Positions 33,015 through 44,930 of a DNA stretch of 64,000 nt are shown in pieces. A program made the translations under genes and the position numbers. Location: positions 2,604,001 through 2,668,000 of the forward strand of contig CADCXC010000004.1 in NCBI GenBank assembly GCA_902806595.1, read 5' to 3'. The notes beneath the pieces were generated by a model. The model did no database searches. It had not been told where the DNA came from and saw nothing but the letters and a program-made list of their open reading frames with translations. This DNA is from Pyrenopolyporus hunteri (lineage: Eukaryota > Ascomycota > Sordariomycetes > Xylariales > Hypoxylaceae). Positions within the stretch are counted from its first letter, which is position 1, and every line of letters starts with the position of its first letter.

Positions 33015-36000
33015 TAATTAATATTATTAAAATTAATAATATAAATTAATAAAATTAAAAAAGTTATTATTATAATAATTTTAAAAATTTTATCGTAATA
33101 ATATATACGACATTAATTACATTTTTCTTCGTATATAATAAATTATTATTTTATATTATTATTTAACTTATTTAAATTTATATTTTTATATCGTAATTTA
33201 AATATTTTATTCGATATATTTTTATTTTTTTTTATATAATTTTTTATTATTATATCGTAAAAAATTAAAAATTTGATTTAAACGTAAATCTATATTAAAA
33301 AATTCGATTTAATCGAATAAAATATTAAAAAAAAACTTATTAAATTAATAAATTATATTTTTAATAACTATATATTTTTTATTTAATAATTTAATTATAA
33401 AATTTTAAAATAAAAAAAAATTAATTTTTAAATCGTTATTAAAAAATAAAAAACGACATAAATATTATTATTTTTAAAAAATTTTATTATTATAAATAAA
33501 AATAAATTATACATTTATATAACGAAAAATATTTTAAAAAAATATTAAAAGTAATTTAAAAGTTTTATAATAAAAAATTTTACGATTATATTACGTTAAT
33601 TTAAAATTATATTAAAATATATATTTATATAAAAAAATATTTATATAAATAAAAATAATATTAATATAACGAAAGTTTTAATTAATTTTATATCGATACG
33701 TAAACTTTTTAAATAAAATTACGATAAATTAAAATATATTAAACGTAAATAATTTAACGTTTTAACGTAAAAAATGTCGATATATTATATCGATAAAAAT
33801 ATAATTTACCTTTCGATATTTATATCGAATCGTATTTACGTTACGATATAAAAATAATTAATAATTTTTTATTTTATAATATTAACGTAAATAAAAAATT
33901 AAAAAAGATTTAATTTATAAATATTAATAATTTTTATCGAATTATTTTTAATTTCGTATTATTAACGTTATAAATTACTTATTTAATAACCGTTTTTATT
34001 TTTTTTTACGTTTAATAATTTATTATCGATATTTAATATATTATTATTTTTTTTATTAAATTAAATCCCCGCGATATAATTTACGTTTTAACTTTTATTT
34101 AAATCTTAATAACGAATTTTTTTTTCGTTATTTTAAATTTTTTAAAATAACTTTTATATTTAATTCGAATTTTAAATATTTAATATATTTATTTCCCCTA
34201 TCCCCGTTCCTTATTTAATTAAAAGTAATCGTGTTTTTTTAAATTAATATTATCGATTTATACCTTATTATTTTAATTTATATTAAATTATAAAAATATA
34301 ATTAACGATATATTTTTAATTTTATATAAAAAAGATAATTTTAACTTTTATTACCGAAAAATATTTATAGATTTTTCGAATTATTATCGAATAATTTATA
34401 TATAATATTAACGATTTTATTAAACGTCGTATTAAAAAAAAAAATCATTATATCGAAAATTACGATTTTTTTTTTAAACGATTTTATAATTTTTATTAAT
34501 TAAATCGACTTTAATATTTATATTTATTAAAAACTAATAAAACGATATTTATTATAACGTTTCCCTTATTCGAATTTTTAATAAAATATACTTTTTTATT
34601 ATTATCGATTATTTTAAAAAAATTTAAAATAATAAAAATAATTATATCGAAAAACTTTATAACGTTTTAAAAAATAAATTCCACTTTTTTTTAAACGTAT
34701 ATTATACGATTAAAATTTATTAAATTTAATTTTATATTATATTTTTTATTATTTTTATTAAATAAATAATTATTTATTTTTTATATAACGTACCTCGTTA
34801 TTAATATTTTATAAATATATATTTAATTATAAAATAATATTTTAACATAAAATAAAATAAGATTTAATATTATTATAATTAAACTTTAATTACTTTTTTC
34901 GATATTAAAATCGAAAAAAAAAACGAAAAAAAATTCGATTTTAAAATATTATAAATTATATTAAATAAATTAATATTATATTAATATACTTTTAAAAAAA
35001 ATTTTAAAAATAAATAATAATTTATTACGATTACGTAACGTATTATTTATAATATATTATAATTATAATATATTTTATTTATTTCGTTATATTAATTTAA
35101 AAAGTTAATTAATAAATTTCGTACGTTAATCGATATTTTCGAAAATATTAAAAAAATATATTAATTTATAATTAATAACGATAATAATAAAAACCTCGAT
35201 TAATTTTATATTAAACGAAAATATTATCGTAACGATAAAAACGGTCGATATTAATCGAAAAAAACGATTTAAATTTAAAAATATCGTTATTAAATATATA
35301 AAAAAAAAATGTTAATTTATTAAATATTTCGAAAACGAATAAAAAAAAATTAAAAAACGTTAACGAATTTAAAAAATTAAAAATAAAAGTAAATATATTA
35401 TATTTTTAATAAATTATAAAAATATTAAATAAAAAAACTCGAAATCGAAAAATAATAATTAAAACGTCGTTATTTTCGAAACGAAAAAAATCGACCCTTA
35501 ATATTAATTAATCGTAATATACTTAATAAATTAAATATATTAATATCGAATCGTTTTTTATTATTTTTTATTAATAAATCGAAAGATAATATTACATTTA
35601 TTTTAAATTAATATATTAAAAATATTTTTTAAAATATTATTTTTAATATCGACGTAATTAAAATATTTATTATAAAAAAAATTAATGTTAAATTTTTATA
35701 AAAAATTTTCCCGATCGAAATTTTAAAATAAATAATAATCGAATCGATAAAATTAATATTAAATTCGAAAATAAATTTTTAATTAAATTATTAAAAACGA
35801 TTATAATTAATGTTTTATTTAAATTAATCGATTTTTATATTATAAATTTAAATTTTTCGTTTTTTATATATTTAAAAAATATAAATTAATTAAGTGTTTA
35901 TTTAAATAACGTTATAAATTAATTAATCGAAAAAAATGACATTATTATTATCGTTATTTATAAATAAAAATATTTATAATTTTATTTTAATAATACGATT

Positions 36001-38784
36001 TTTTTTATAAAATTCGAATTATATCGAATTTATATTCGATTTAATTATTTTTTTATAATTAAATTATATATTTTTTTAAATAAAATAAATTATAACGTTA
36101 ATATTAAAAATATTAAAAAAATTAATAAATTTTATTACTATTATTAAATTAAAAGTAAAATTTTTTAAAAATTTAAATTTAATTTAAAAAACTTTAATAT
36201 AAATTTTAATTACGAAATTATCGTTAATATTATATATTTAAATAAACGTTTTATTTTATATATAATTAATATCGTTATAAAATTTTAAATTATTTATTTT
36301 ATAAAAATTATTTTTATTAAAAAAATTTAAAATATATTAAAATAATATTAAATTAATATTTATTTTAAACTTTCGAATATTATTATATATAATATCGATA
36401 CGAATTTCGATAATATTAAATTTCGAAATAAAATTTATATTATTAAAATTATTTATTATTAAATATTAATCGAAGTATATTAATTAATTAATAAAATTAA
36501 AAAATATTACGACTTTATTCGTAAAACGTATAAAATTATTATCGATAAATTTTAAAATTTCGATTTATATATAATTCGATTATAAATAATTATTAAAATA
36601 ATTAATAATACCGTTAATTTTAATAATTTAATATTTATATTTTTTATATTTAATGTTTATTTTAAAATTAATATAAATTTACTTTTTATTTTCGTATAAA
36701 TTTAAAAGGTATAAATTATTTAAAAAACGATAATAAAAATTAAAAAAATTAAAGTATAATATTTCGTAAAAAATATTTTAAATATACGTAATAACTTTAA
36801 AATACGAAAAATCTTTTTCGTATTATTTTTTATCGATAATAAAATATTTATTTATAAAAAAAAAATAAAAAAGTTTTTATAAAATTATTATAATATTAAA
36901 TAAAAATATTATCGTTATTTTTAACGTTTTAAACGAAATATTTACGTTTAAAAATTTTTATATTAAATTATATATTTAATTAAAAAAAAATTTATATTAT
37001 TTAAAAAATTTAAAATCGAATTATTTATATTAATTTTTAACTTCGATAATTATTAAATTATTTCGAAGGAAAATTTTATATATATTAATAATTTTTTTTA
37101 TATCGTTAAATTATATATTATTAATAAAAAATAGGAAAATTTTATTTTCGTTATTAAATTACGAATAAATAAAAAAATTATTATATAAAAAAAATTTTAT
37201 AAAATATCGAATATAAAAAAATTTAATATTTTATTCGAAGAAAATATTTTACGTTTAAAAATTTATAATATAATTATATATCGAAACGTTACGATTTTTA
37301 AATTACGAATAATTTATAAAATTAAAAATAAAAATATCGTTACGTTATACGAAAAATTTCGTTTAATAATTTAAAATTATAATAATTTCGATAAAAAATA
37401 TATTATAACGTATATATTTATTATTTAAAAAATTAATTAATGTATTATATTAATTTTAACATTTATATTATATCGTAAAAAAATAAAAATTATAATTCGA
37501 AATATTATAATAATTTATATTTAATTTAAAATATCGATATAAAAAATTATTTTTATATATTTATTAATCGAATTTAAAAATAAATAATTTAAAAAAATAT
37601 TATTATAAATAATTAAATTTTTATATAATTTTATAAAATTAAATATTTATTAATTTAAAATTTATTTACATTATCATTAATAAAAATTATAAATAAAATT
37701 ATTAATTTTCGACTTTTATTTATTTATAATAAATTCGAATTCGTTTAAATTTATTAATTTTTAAATAAATAATACTTTTAATATCGATATTATAAATTTT
37801 TTTATTACGAAAAATAAAATTTTTAATAAAACGAAAATTAAAATATATTTTTAAAAAATTATAAATTTTAAAATCGAAAATTTTAACGGTTTATATATTA
37901 CGATTTATAATAAAAATTTTAATATTATAACTATTTAAAAAAATTAAATTAAAAAACTTAAATTATTAAATATTAAAATTTTCGATATAATTAAAAAATT
38001 TATAAAATAATAAATTTAAAATATATATATCGCTTTTATATATTAATTCGAAATAATTTTTAATTATTTTATAATAATTTAATACTTTAAATTTAAACCT
38101 AAAAAAATTAAAACTTTTAATATTAAAATTAAATAATAAATAAATAATTAAATACGTAAATTTTAATACATCGAATTAAATTTTTAAAATTTACGTTTTT
38201 ATATTTTTATTAATAAATTTTTCGTAAATAATAAAAATTTAAATTTATAAATTAAATATATTATTATTTTAAATAATAAAAATTTCATCGATCGAAATAA
38301 TAAAATATAAATTATTAATAATATTATTTATTAATTATTTATTAAATATAAATAAATTATTCGTAATATATTTATTAATAAAATTTATAAAATAATTTAA
38401 AATTTCGATATTAATTACGTTATTTATTATATAATTAACATTATTTTAAAATACCTTTTATTTTTTAAAATTTTTTTCGTTTTATATATCGATTTTTTAT
38501 TATTATATTAATATTTAATATAAATAAAAAATATTAACGAAAAAAAATTAATAATTAATTTTATAACGTTAAAATAATTTTATAAAAATTAAAAAATTAA
38601 TAATATTCGATAAATTTATAAATCGTATAATTTCGTAAATATAATAATAAAAATATTTTTTAATAAAATTATACGAAATTTAATAAAAAAAAATTAAATT
38701 AATTTAAAATTAAAAAAATAAATAAATCGAAAAATTTAATTAATAATTCGTAATTAATTAATTATAAAAAAAAATAAAATAAAT

Positions 38785-38997
38785 AATAATTAATTAATTT
38801 ATATATATATTATTTCGTAATATATACCTTAAAAAAAATATTTATATATTTTCGTTTATATAAAAAAAACCTTTCCTACGATTTTTTTATTAAATAATCT
38901 TTTTTTTTTAAATAATTATATAATATTAATTTCATTATATCGCGTTTATTTTTATTATTATTTTCTTACTTTATTTTACGTACGTACTTACTAACAC
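38785..38997 (+). repeat. Right long terminal repeat
   Basis: 213 nt, matching the left repeat apart from transitions and a few indels. Here the inner (left) part is the most AT-rich and the last 30 nt keep C and G (TACGTACGTACTTACTAAC). Confidence 0.82.
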
Positions 38998-39575
38998 AAG
39001 CTTTTATTATAAATTCCCTTTTTCGGCCGGTTTCAGTAAATTAAAAAGCCGCTTATATATAGGGATAGGGATAACGCCAGCAGCAGTACGTATATGGCTT
39101 TCGAAACTTTTGCCCATCCCAGAAATACCGGCCGGCCGGTCACATTATTTTCTCATGTATGTGCCAGCCGCCCTGTTCTTGAGATAATGGTCACTATATT
39201 ATATACGCTAAACTTTAAGTAATACCTGCTATAATGTAGCGTATATCCGCTTAACTTCAGTTAACGTCCTTGGAAATTTAACGTTGGGTAATAGCTCTGT
39301 TATTACTTCGAAAATGCACCAACTAACAACGCACTGACAAAATTATATGACGGCCGGCGGATTCTTCTAGGCTGGATGAAACTTTTGAAAGCCACATCCG
39401 CAAGTCATAGCGCATTAAGAACAACTGCCAAGCGCGCCCTCCCGACTACACGCCGCCCTCCGGTCCCGGAAACCCCGTATACCGCGGCCCGGCCCTCCAA
39501 CATCCCTGACACAAGCCTCAACGCCTACCAGACGTCCGCGCCTCTTTCCAAACAAGAAAAATTTCCCTACATGTA
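38998..39575. other. Region between retrotransposon and dehydrogenase gene
   Basis: 578 nt. It starts with the second AAGCT copy. An inverted pair ATATACGCTA / TAGCGTATAT flanks about 27 nt near 39199-39246. A 66-codon open frame at 39376-39576 ends in TAATG, whose ATG is one candidate start of the next gene; I treat it as an upstream frame, not a gene. Confidence 0.45.
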
Positions 39576-40661
39576 ATGCGAGAAACAAGCCCTGCGCAAC
39601 CGAATCCTGCTACACAAATCAATACCACCAAACATCCTCCGCCGCGCGACATGGCACAGAGCCCAGACACCCACCACGTCATAGTGGCGCTAGAAACCAA
39701 CCTCGTCCCCGTCCCGGCCCTCGACCTCCCCGCGCCGCACACCTACGAGCTCCGAGCGTACCCCCGGACGCACCCGGACGAGGTCGCCGCGCGGGTCGCA
39801 GACGCCGACATCATCATCCTCAGCGTCGCCGCGCTCGGGCCCGACGTCCTGCGGCCCGAGGCCACGCCGCGCCTGAAGATGGTGGCCGTCGTGGCGTCGG
39901 GCACCGACAGCGTCGACGCGGCCGCGTGCCGGGCCCGCGGCGTCGTGGTCTCGAACACGCCGCACTGCAACGCCGTCTCGGTCGCCGAGCACGCCGTCGC
40001 GCTGTACTTCGCCGCGCGGAGGTCCGTCGCGCTGTCGCACGCCCTGGTCCAGGGCGGCGGGTGGACCAAGGGCATCCCGCGCGGCGCGCTCGACGGGCCC
40101 GACGGCAGGCCTCCCAGGACGTCCCGCGACGAGACCCTGGGCATCGTCGGCTACGGCGCCGTCGGCCGCGTCCTCGAGCCCATCGCCAGGGCCCTGGGCA
40201 TGAGGGTCCTGGTCTCGGGCCGGAAGGGGAGCTCCGCCGCGGCGCTCCCCGGCGGCCGCACGCCGTTCGAGGCGCTGGTCCGCGAGTGCTCCGTCGTCGT
40301 GCTGTGCCTGCCGCGGGCGGCCGAGACGCTGGGCTTGATCTCCGACGCGGAGCTGGACGCCATGAGGTCGTGCGCGGTCGTGGTGAATGTCTCGCGCGGG
40401 GGCATCGTCGATGAGAAGGCTGTGGTGGAGGCCCTGAGGGAGAGGAAGATCGCGGGGTATGCGACTGATGTGTATGACCAGGAGCCGGCGAGACCGGGCT
40501 TGAGTCCCCTGGTTGGGCCAGAGACGGCGGGGTTGAATCTGGTTACTACGCCCCATGTCGCGTGGTGTGCGGCGGATACGATTGCGAGTTATAATAGGGC
40601 GTTGAAGGAGAATATCGAAGGGTGGTTGCGGACTGGGCAGCCGAAGTATCGGGTGGTTTGA
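39576..40661 (+). CDS. D-isomer-specific 2-hydroxyacid dehydrogenase
   Basis: A single exon encodes 361 residues from the ATG at 39576, or 336 from the ATG at 39651 (MAQSPDTHHV), which fits the usual family start better. The NAD-binding motif is GIVGYGAVG (about residue 189). The catalytic set is visible: Arg274 in NVSRGGIVDE, Glu303 in DVYDQEPA and His327 in TPHVAW (long-form numbering). The upstream helix SNTPHCNAVSVAEHAVAL is also typical. The family reduces 2-keto acids such as hydroxypyruvate or glyoxylate, or oxidises D-2-hydroxyacids, with NAD(P)H. Base composition is extreme: the middle of the gene is dominated by G/C at third positions, well above its neighbours. It sits 0.6 kb from a silenced retrotransposon. 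Recent acquisition is possible but unproven. Confidence 0.9.
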   Translation: MRETSPAQPNPATQINTTKHPPPRDMAQSPDTHHVIVALETNLVPVPALDLPAPHTYELRAYPRTHPDEVAARVADADIIILSVAALGPDVLRPEATPRLKMVAVVASGTDSVDAAACRARGVVVSNTPHCNAVSVAEHAVALYFAARRSVALSHALVQGGGWTKGIPRGALDGPDGRPPRTSRDETLGIVGYGAVGRVLEPIARALGMRVLVSGRKGSSAAALPGGRTPFEALVRECSVVVLCLPRAAETLGLISDAELDAMRSCAVVVNVSRGGIVDEKAVVEALRERKIAGYATDVYDQEPARPGLSPLVGPETAGLNLVTTPHVAWCAADTIASYNRALKENIEGWLRTGQPKYRVV

Positions 40662-41977
40662 GGAGGGCCTGTGGGGGGTCATCATGTATTAGCGGCAGCG
40701 GCTGCATTTATGAAGATAGAGATATATAGACAGTAAATACACTTAGTACCTACAAACCCAACTAAATGATACTTAATGTTCTTACATCGTATGTTTTGGT
40801 TCCACGCTGTGTAGGTAGGTAGGTAGGTACCTGATGCGCAGCTGCATTCACACGACCGCCAGTGTAAAAAAGGGGGTTGGGAGGGCAACCAGCAAAAGTA
40901 CTTATCTACATACCTATGGACGAAGCAATACATATAGGGTATAATAACACAGCAGTACAGTATCCGGATTAGGAAGTCCCGTGGAGGCTGCGGCCTGAGA
41001 AGCGGTGCCGACCTATGACTTGACGGTCAGAAAAACCCAAAGGGGCTTTTCGTAAGGAGAGTTAAGAAGTCACGCCTCCCCAGCTTTTTTGTCAGTTTAC
41101 CCAGGGTTCACGGTTCGAAATACCCTCCCACTCCCACTCCCACTACCTTTTTTTATCTTTTTGTATTTCTGGTTTTAATAGGTACTTCGATCCCACTCCT
41201 TCCAACTCGTCACCTAAATTCTTAGCTGCATGCCCTGAAGTGACTGTATTCCGACCACCTAGATAGCTACCTAGCTACGTATGTTTATCGTTCCCTTAAT
41301 TCTCTTTAGAGGTTAATGACTTCTTATATTCTCGGTAACCCTGAGGTGGTTATTGGGGAGGCGTCTTCCGTCCTCGGGCTTGAGTGAGGGTTGTATACGA
41401 AATTTACCTTGTTTAACTTCTAGATTGACGTCTGGAGAATTCAAGGAGAAAGTAGTAGGGCGACAACATGCGCAGCGGTTAGGTAGTGTATTAGTTAAAT
41501 TACCGTACCTCAATCGGATATGGTTTGGTCTACTTACCTAGCTAGGTACCTGGGTAGGTACTTGTGAGAAATGCGGTATTGGTAAATCATAGGATGGGTA
41601 CAGAATGCCTGGTAAAATCTATTGAAATATATGTAGGTAGTTATGTGGTTTCCATTCAACAAGCCAGGTGGTAGAGTGGTGTGATGGCCAGCCTATGTAG
41701 TTGCAGCGGATGGGCTCAAACCCTCTACCTTAAAAAGAGTATTACTCTTTACAAAGGCATGGTTCGAGAGATCGCTACAACATTAGAGGATTTTTTTTCT
41801 TACCTTTTTACTTTTTCCATACTTCTTCCCTTTTCTTGTCGGCCGCTTACCCTTTCCTGTCTATTCCTTTCACCGAAAGTGATACCGCATGCCACGACCG
41901 TAGTTACCTCTATCTCATCCTCGTATACTTTACCATGGGCCAACACCCATATCAGTACACATGATACCTGTGATTCG
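40662..41977. other. Intergenic region with TAGGTA repeats
   Basis: 1.3 kb without a gene. TAGGTAGGTAGGTAGGTACC-type arrays lie at 40811-40832 and 41532-41564. Short frames on both strands carry no family sequence. Confidence 0.55.
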
Positions 41978-43128
41978 TCACGCAACGGGATATCCAGGGA
42001 CTTTATTGCATGGTTGATGGCACCCCCCCGGGTGCCTTATTGTGTGGAAACGCCGGAAAATCGTCTCGACAACGTCTTCTTTCCATTGCTTCCCTAGGGC
42101 TGCCTCCAGGATTTCCCGCTTTAGGGAGAGAGTGGGATCAAATAATGTAGGATTGATTCGGCGAGTATTATTCCGGATAATTATCACGAGGGCCTTCCGT
42201 TCATAAGTTCTCGTGAAGACCTCATTTAATTCATCCAGAATTTTGCCCCGTACGAGATCGGCTGTAGCATCTTGTGGTCTGCAGGTCCAATAGTTGAATA
42301 GGACGTACACGCTAGTCTTTCTTCTATTGTCGAAGCAATCGCGAGCGTATCTAACGAAGTTGTCGACGGTTGAGAAAATGCGGTCCGAGGGGGTTTGTCA
42401 AAAGGCGCCATTCTTCCCGATGCTGATCGTCGAGAAACGCGATGGGCGCCATGTGGAGAGCCCATGTAGAGTTGCGAGACATATTCTTGCAAGCTGATAA
42501 ACGTAGAAATTTCTTGACATCGATCGGAAGGCTGTAATTGTTTGGAAGGTCTGGGGTATGGTTTGGGTCAGTTCCGGCTAGCTTGTCGTGAATCATTGGG
42601 TCGACCGATAGGGCTACTTCATAGCTACTAAAAGGAGATGGTAACCATATGCCGGTTTGCCTATCTCTGCCCACCTATCGACTACCTCAGTCAGTGGTGT
42701 CACGATGGGGCTCTGGTAGGTTTGGCGGGCTTTTACGAAGCCCTTGGGGAGCTTTTTAGTATCCTCGGGTAACAAGTTGCCGGCCCATTTCTCGGACACC
42801 ACATTCCAAAATTGGGGGTCGTCTTTAGGCCCCTTTGCAGATATTATGAAGATCTGAACATATGCGGAATAATCATTGAAGGAGGCTTAAGTCTTATGGG
42901 GATCCAACGTACTCAATTTCCAAGAGGAACACTCCGTAAGCGTCGGTAGCTAAGTCCGTCCGATATGAAAAGCCAGGTTTGAACTCAAATCCGGGGATCT
43001 GCTTGTGGGCTTCCGAACCAATAACCGCATAGACGAACAATATCCTCTATAGTGTCTTTTCCCTTCATTTCTCTCAATGTCTGTATTAACATAGCTCCTA
43101 TGTGTCTCGGGGAGAAAATTCTTTTCAT
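41978..43128 (-). pseudogene. Frame-broken gene of unknown family
   Basis: Coding-like minus-strand segments in changing frames form one chain. It runs from MKRIFSPRHIGAM (43128) through IVRLCGYWFGSPQADP, then PGFEFKPGFSYRTDLATDAY, then SAYVQIFIISAKGPKDDPQF, then WLPSPFSSYEVALSVDPMIH, to FSTVDNFVRYARDCFDNRR and ILDELNEVF. Breaks lie at about 42991-43000 (shift in a CCCC run), 42885-42896 (TAA plus shift), 42650-42665 (shift) and 42389-42393 (shift in five Gs). None has a plausible GT-AG intron. Each frame is open only across its own coding-like part, which argues for a real former gene of at least 370 codons. I do not recognise the family. Sequencing errors at homopolymers could explain one or two breaks, but hardly all four. 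Confidence 0.62.
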
Positions 43129-43562
43129 AACTATAGAACTATCTCACCCAGGATAACAACAATATTGTCTGATACATGTTACATTGGTATTAGTAGATTT
43201 GATCGTAGGATTCATGCGAATCAACAGGGGTGGTTGACTGATCCATGCACTCAAGATCCACTATGAAAAGCTTACCTTGCTGACGCCTTGGTAGTGGAAA
43301 GGTAATTTCCAAATACGCCGAGGGTGCGGTTCGTGGGTCCGTCCACGGTGTTCTCGATCAGCCTCTATGCAGGTAACAGCGGTCTAATCGAGGCATACCC
43401 GGGGGTGACAGCCTACGTGAATACGAGAATAGATGTACTTTTTATCCTCAAAAGATAGGGGCAGCTTTTGAGAGAAAATTAAAACCCGATGACTGCCCCG
43501 GGGAGTGGGAAGCTTTGCTTTGCTTTGCTTACTGGTTTTCGACTAGAACATAACGGGTCAAA
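43129..43562. other. Divergent intergenic region
   Basis: 434 nt between the pseudogene and the protease gene. A triple CTTTG repeat at 43512-43530 lies about 35 nt before the protease ATG. No gene is seen. Confidence 0.5.
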
Positions 43563-44930
43563 ATGCAGCACTTCGCAAGACTAGCCTTGGGATTGTTTGG
43601 GCTCGCTGCCCCGGCTCTCGCTGATTGGGACAACATCCTTGACCTACAGCATAGCGACATAATACCGGGCAAATATATCGTGAGCCTCAAGCCTGGTACG
43701 GACGTTAGGATTCACCTAGGGAGCATCTCCCGTCGCGACACGGTTGGACCCGAAAAGATATTTGGTTTTGGTTCCTTCAGCGGGTATGCGGGCGAGTTTG
43801 ATGACGACACTCTCGCACGGATCTGGAATGACGAGAACGTAAGACCTAGCGCCCCAGATCTACATACCTTACGGCACAGTACAGTTAACTTTCTCAGGTC
43901 GTGGCCGTGGAACCCGACAGAGTAGCGTATGTAGCGTCTATAACGAAGCAGGCCGACGCACCATGGGGTATTGCAAGCTTGTCGTCGCGATCGCGGGTGG
44001 CCAACGACAACTCGCTCAGTTGCACCTATTCCTACGACGACAGCGCAGGGGCTGGGACGTACGCCTACGTGTTAGACTCTGGAGTTCTGACCACCAACAG
44101 CGAGTTTGGGGGTCGCGCTATTAAAGGCTACAACGTGTTGGCGGATAAGGAGTCCTTTGATGATCATTTTGGTCACGGCACGCACGTCGCCGGTACCATC
44201 GCCTCGAACACGTATGGTGTAGCGAAAAAGGCAACTATTGTGGATGTCAAGGTTGTTGATGGAAGAGTGAGTTGGACTTCCCCTACCATGTTTAATATCG
44301 CATCCTCACATTGGATGAAACCCCCTAGGGCTACTCATCGGTCTCGCATGTTCTCGACGGCCTCAACTGGGCCGTGAACAACATAACCTCGACGCCAGGG
44401 CGAGCGGCCAAGTCCGTAATCAACATGAGTCTAGGTAAGCCAGCTCTTTTCCCCGTCGTCCCTACCCATCTCTAACGCCTTTAGAATTTACCACCTCCTT
44501 AGCCCTCAACCGTGCCGTCGACGCCGCCACCTCCGTCGGCGTCCTTTCCATCGCAAGTGCTGGCAACGACGGGGACCTGGCTTCGAAGCGGTCACCTGGA
44601 TCCGCCTCCACCGCCCTGACCGTCGGTGCCGTGCACCCGAACCGGACGCGCGCGTCGTGGAGCAACTACGGGGGAGCCGTAGACGTGTTCGCGCCGGGCG
44701 TCAGCGTAGCATCGCTATGGAATGCCGAAGGCGCCGAGTCCGTCGAGTCCGGTACTTCTATGGCCGCGCCGCACGTCGCGGGGCTCGCGCTCTACCTCAA
44801 GGCCTTGGGGCCCGGCCTGGATGCGCCTGCCGACACCATTTCCCGCATTAAGGAGCTGGCTACAAAGGATGTTGTTGGTGATGCGGGTACTGGTAGCCCG
44901 AACCTATTGGCTTATAATGGTATTGCGTAA
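43563..44930 (+). CDS. Secreted subtilisin-like serine protease (S8A, proteinase K type)
   Basis: Four exons, 43563-43838, 43898-44266, 44329-44434 and 44485-44930, encode 398 residues. Donors are GTAAGA, GTGAGT and GTAAGC; acceptors TCAG, CTAG and TTAG. The signal peptide is MQHFARLALGLFGLAAPALA. An inhibitor_I9-type propeptide with GKYIVSLKPG follows (about 36-105). The catalytic triad is Asp152 (YAYVLDSGV), His185 (GHGTHVAG) and Ser342 (GTSMAAPHVAG). The oxyanion Asn lies in SIASAGND. Length and order match fungal alkaline proteases of the proteinase K group. It would be exported and self-processed, for nutrition or host-tissue degradation. The gene is intact, next to a decayed one. Confidence 0.92.

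Larger units (their letters stand above)
32798..38997. mobile_element. Heavily mutated (RIP-like) LTR retrotransposon
   Basis: A 6.2 kb block is almost pure A/T, unlike the near-balanced neighbours. Its ends are direct repeats, 32798-33014 and 38785-38997, which align base by base once C-to-T and G-to-A changes are allowed. A 5-bp AAGCT flanks both sides, fitting a target-site duplication. A-rich sequence before the right repeat (about 38766-38784) could be the relic of a polypurine tract, which would make the element forward-oriented. No open frame above 60 codons survives, so gypsy or copia type cannot be told. By known biology, ascomycetes mutate repeated DNA this way (repeat-induced point mutation). 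The element must be immobile. Confidence 0.88.

Noticed and set aside
32798..38997. Mitochondrial DNA insertion as the source of the AT-rich block
   Set aside because: Matching direct repeats at both ends, a 5-bp flank duplication and transition-only differences point to a mutated retrotransposon. No mitochondrial gene frame survives or is recognisable.
39690..40685. 331-codon minus-strand open frame and a 162-codon second plus frame
   Set aside because: They are by-products of the GC-rich dehydrogenase gene. The sense frame has the full catalytic motif set, and the others are Arg/Gly/Pro-rich noise.
41666..41738. tRNA-like stretch
   Set aside because: GGCTCAAACCC is only a partial B-box, and I could not fold a cloverleaf with a proper acceptor stem or A-box.
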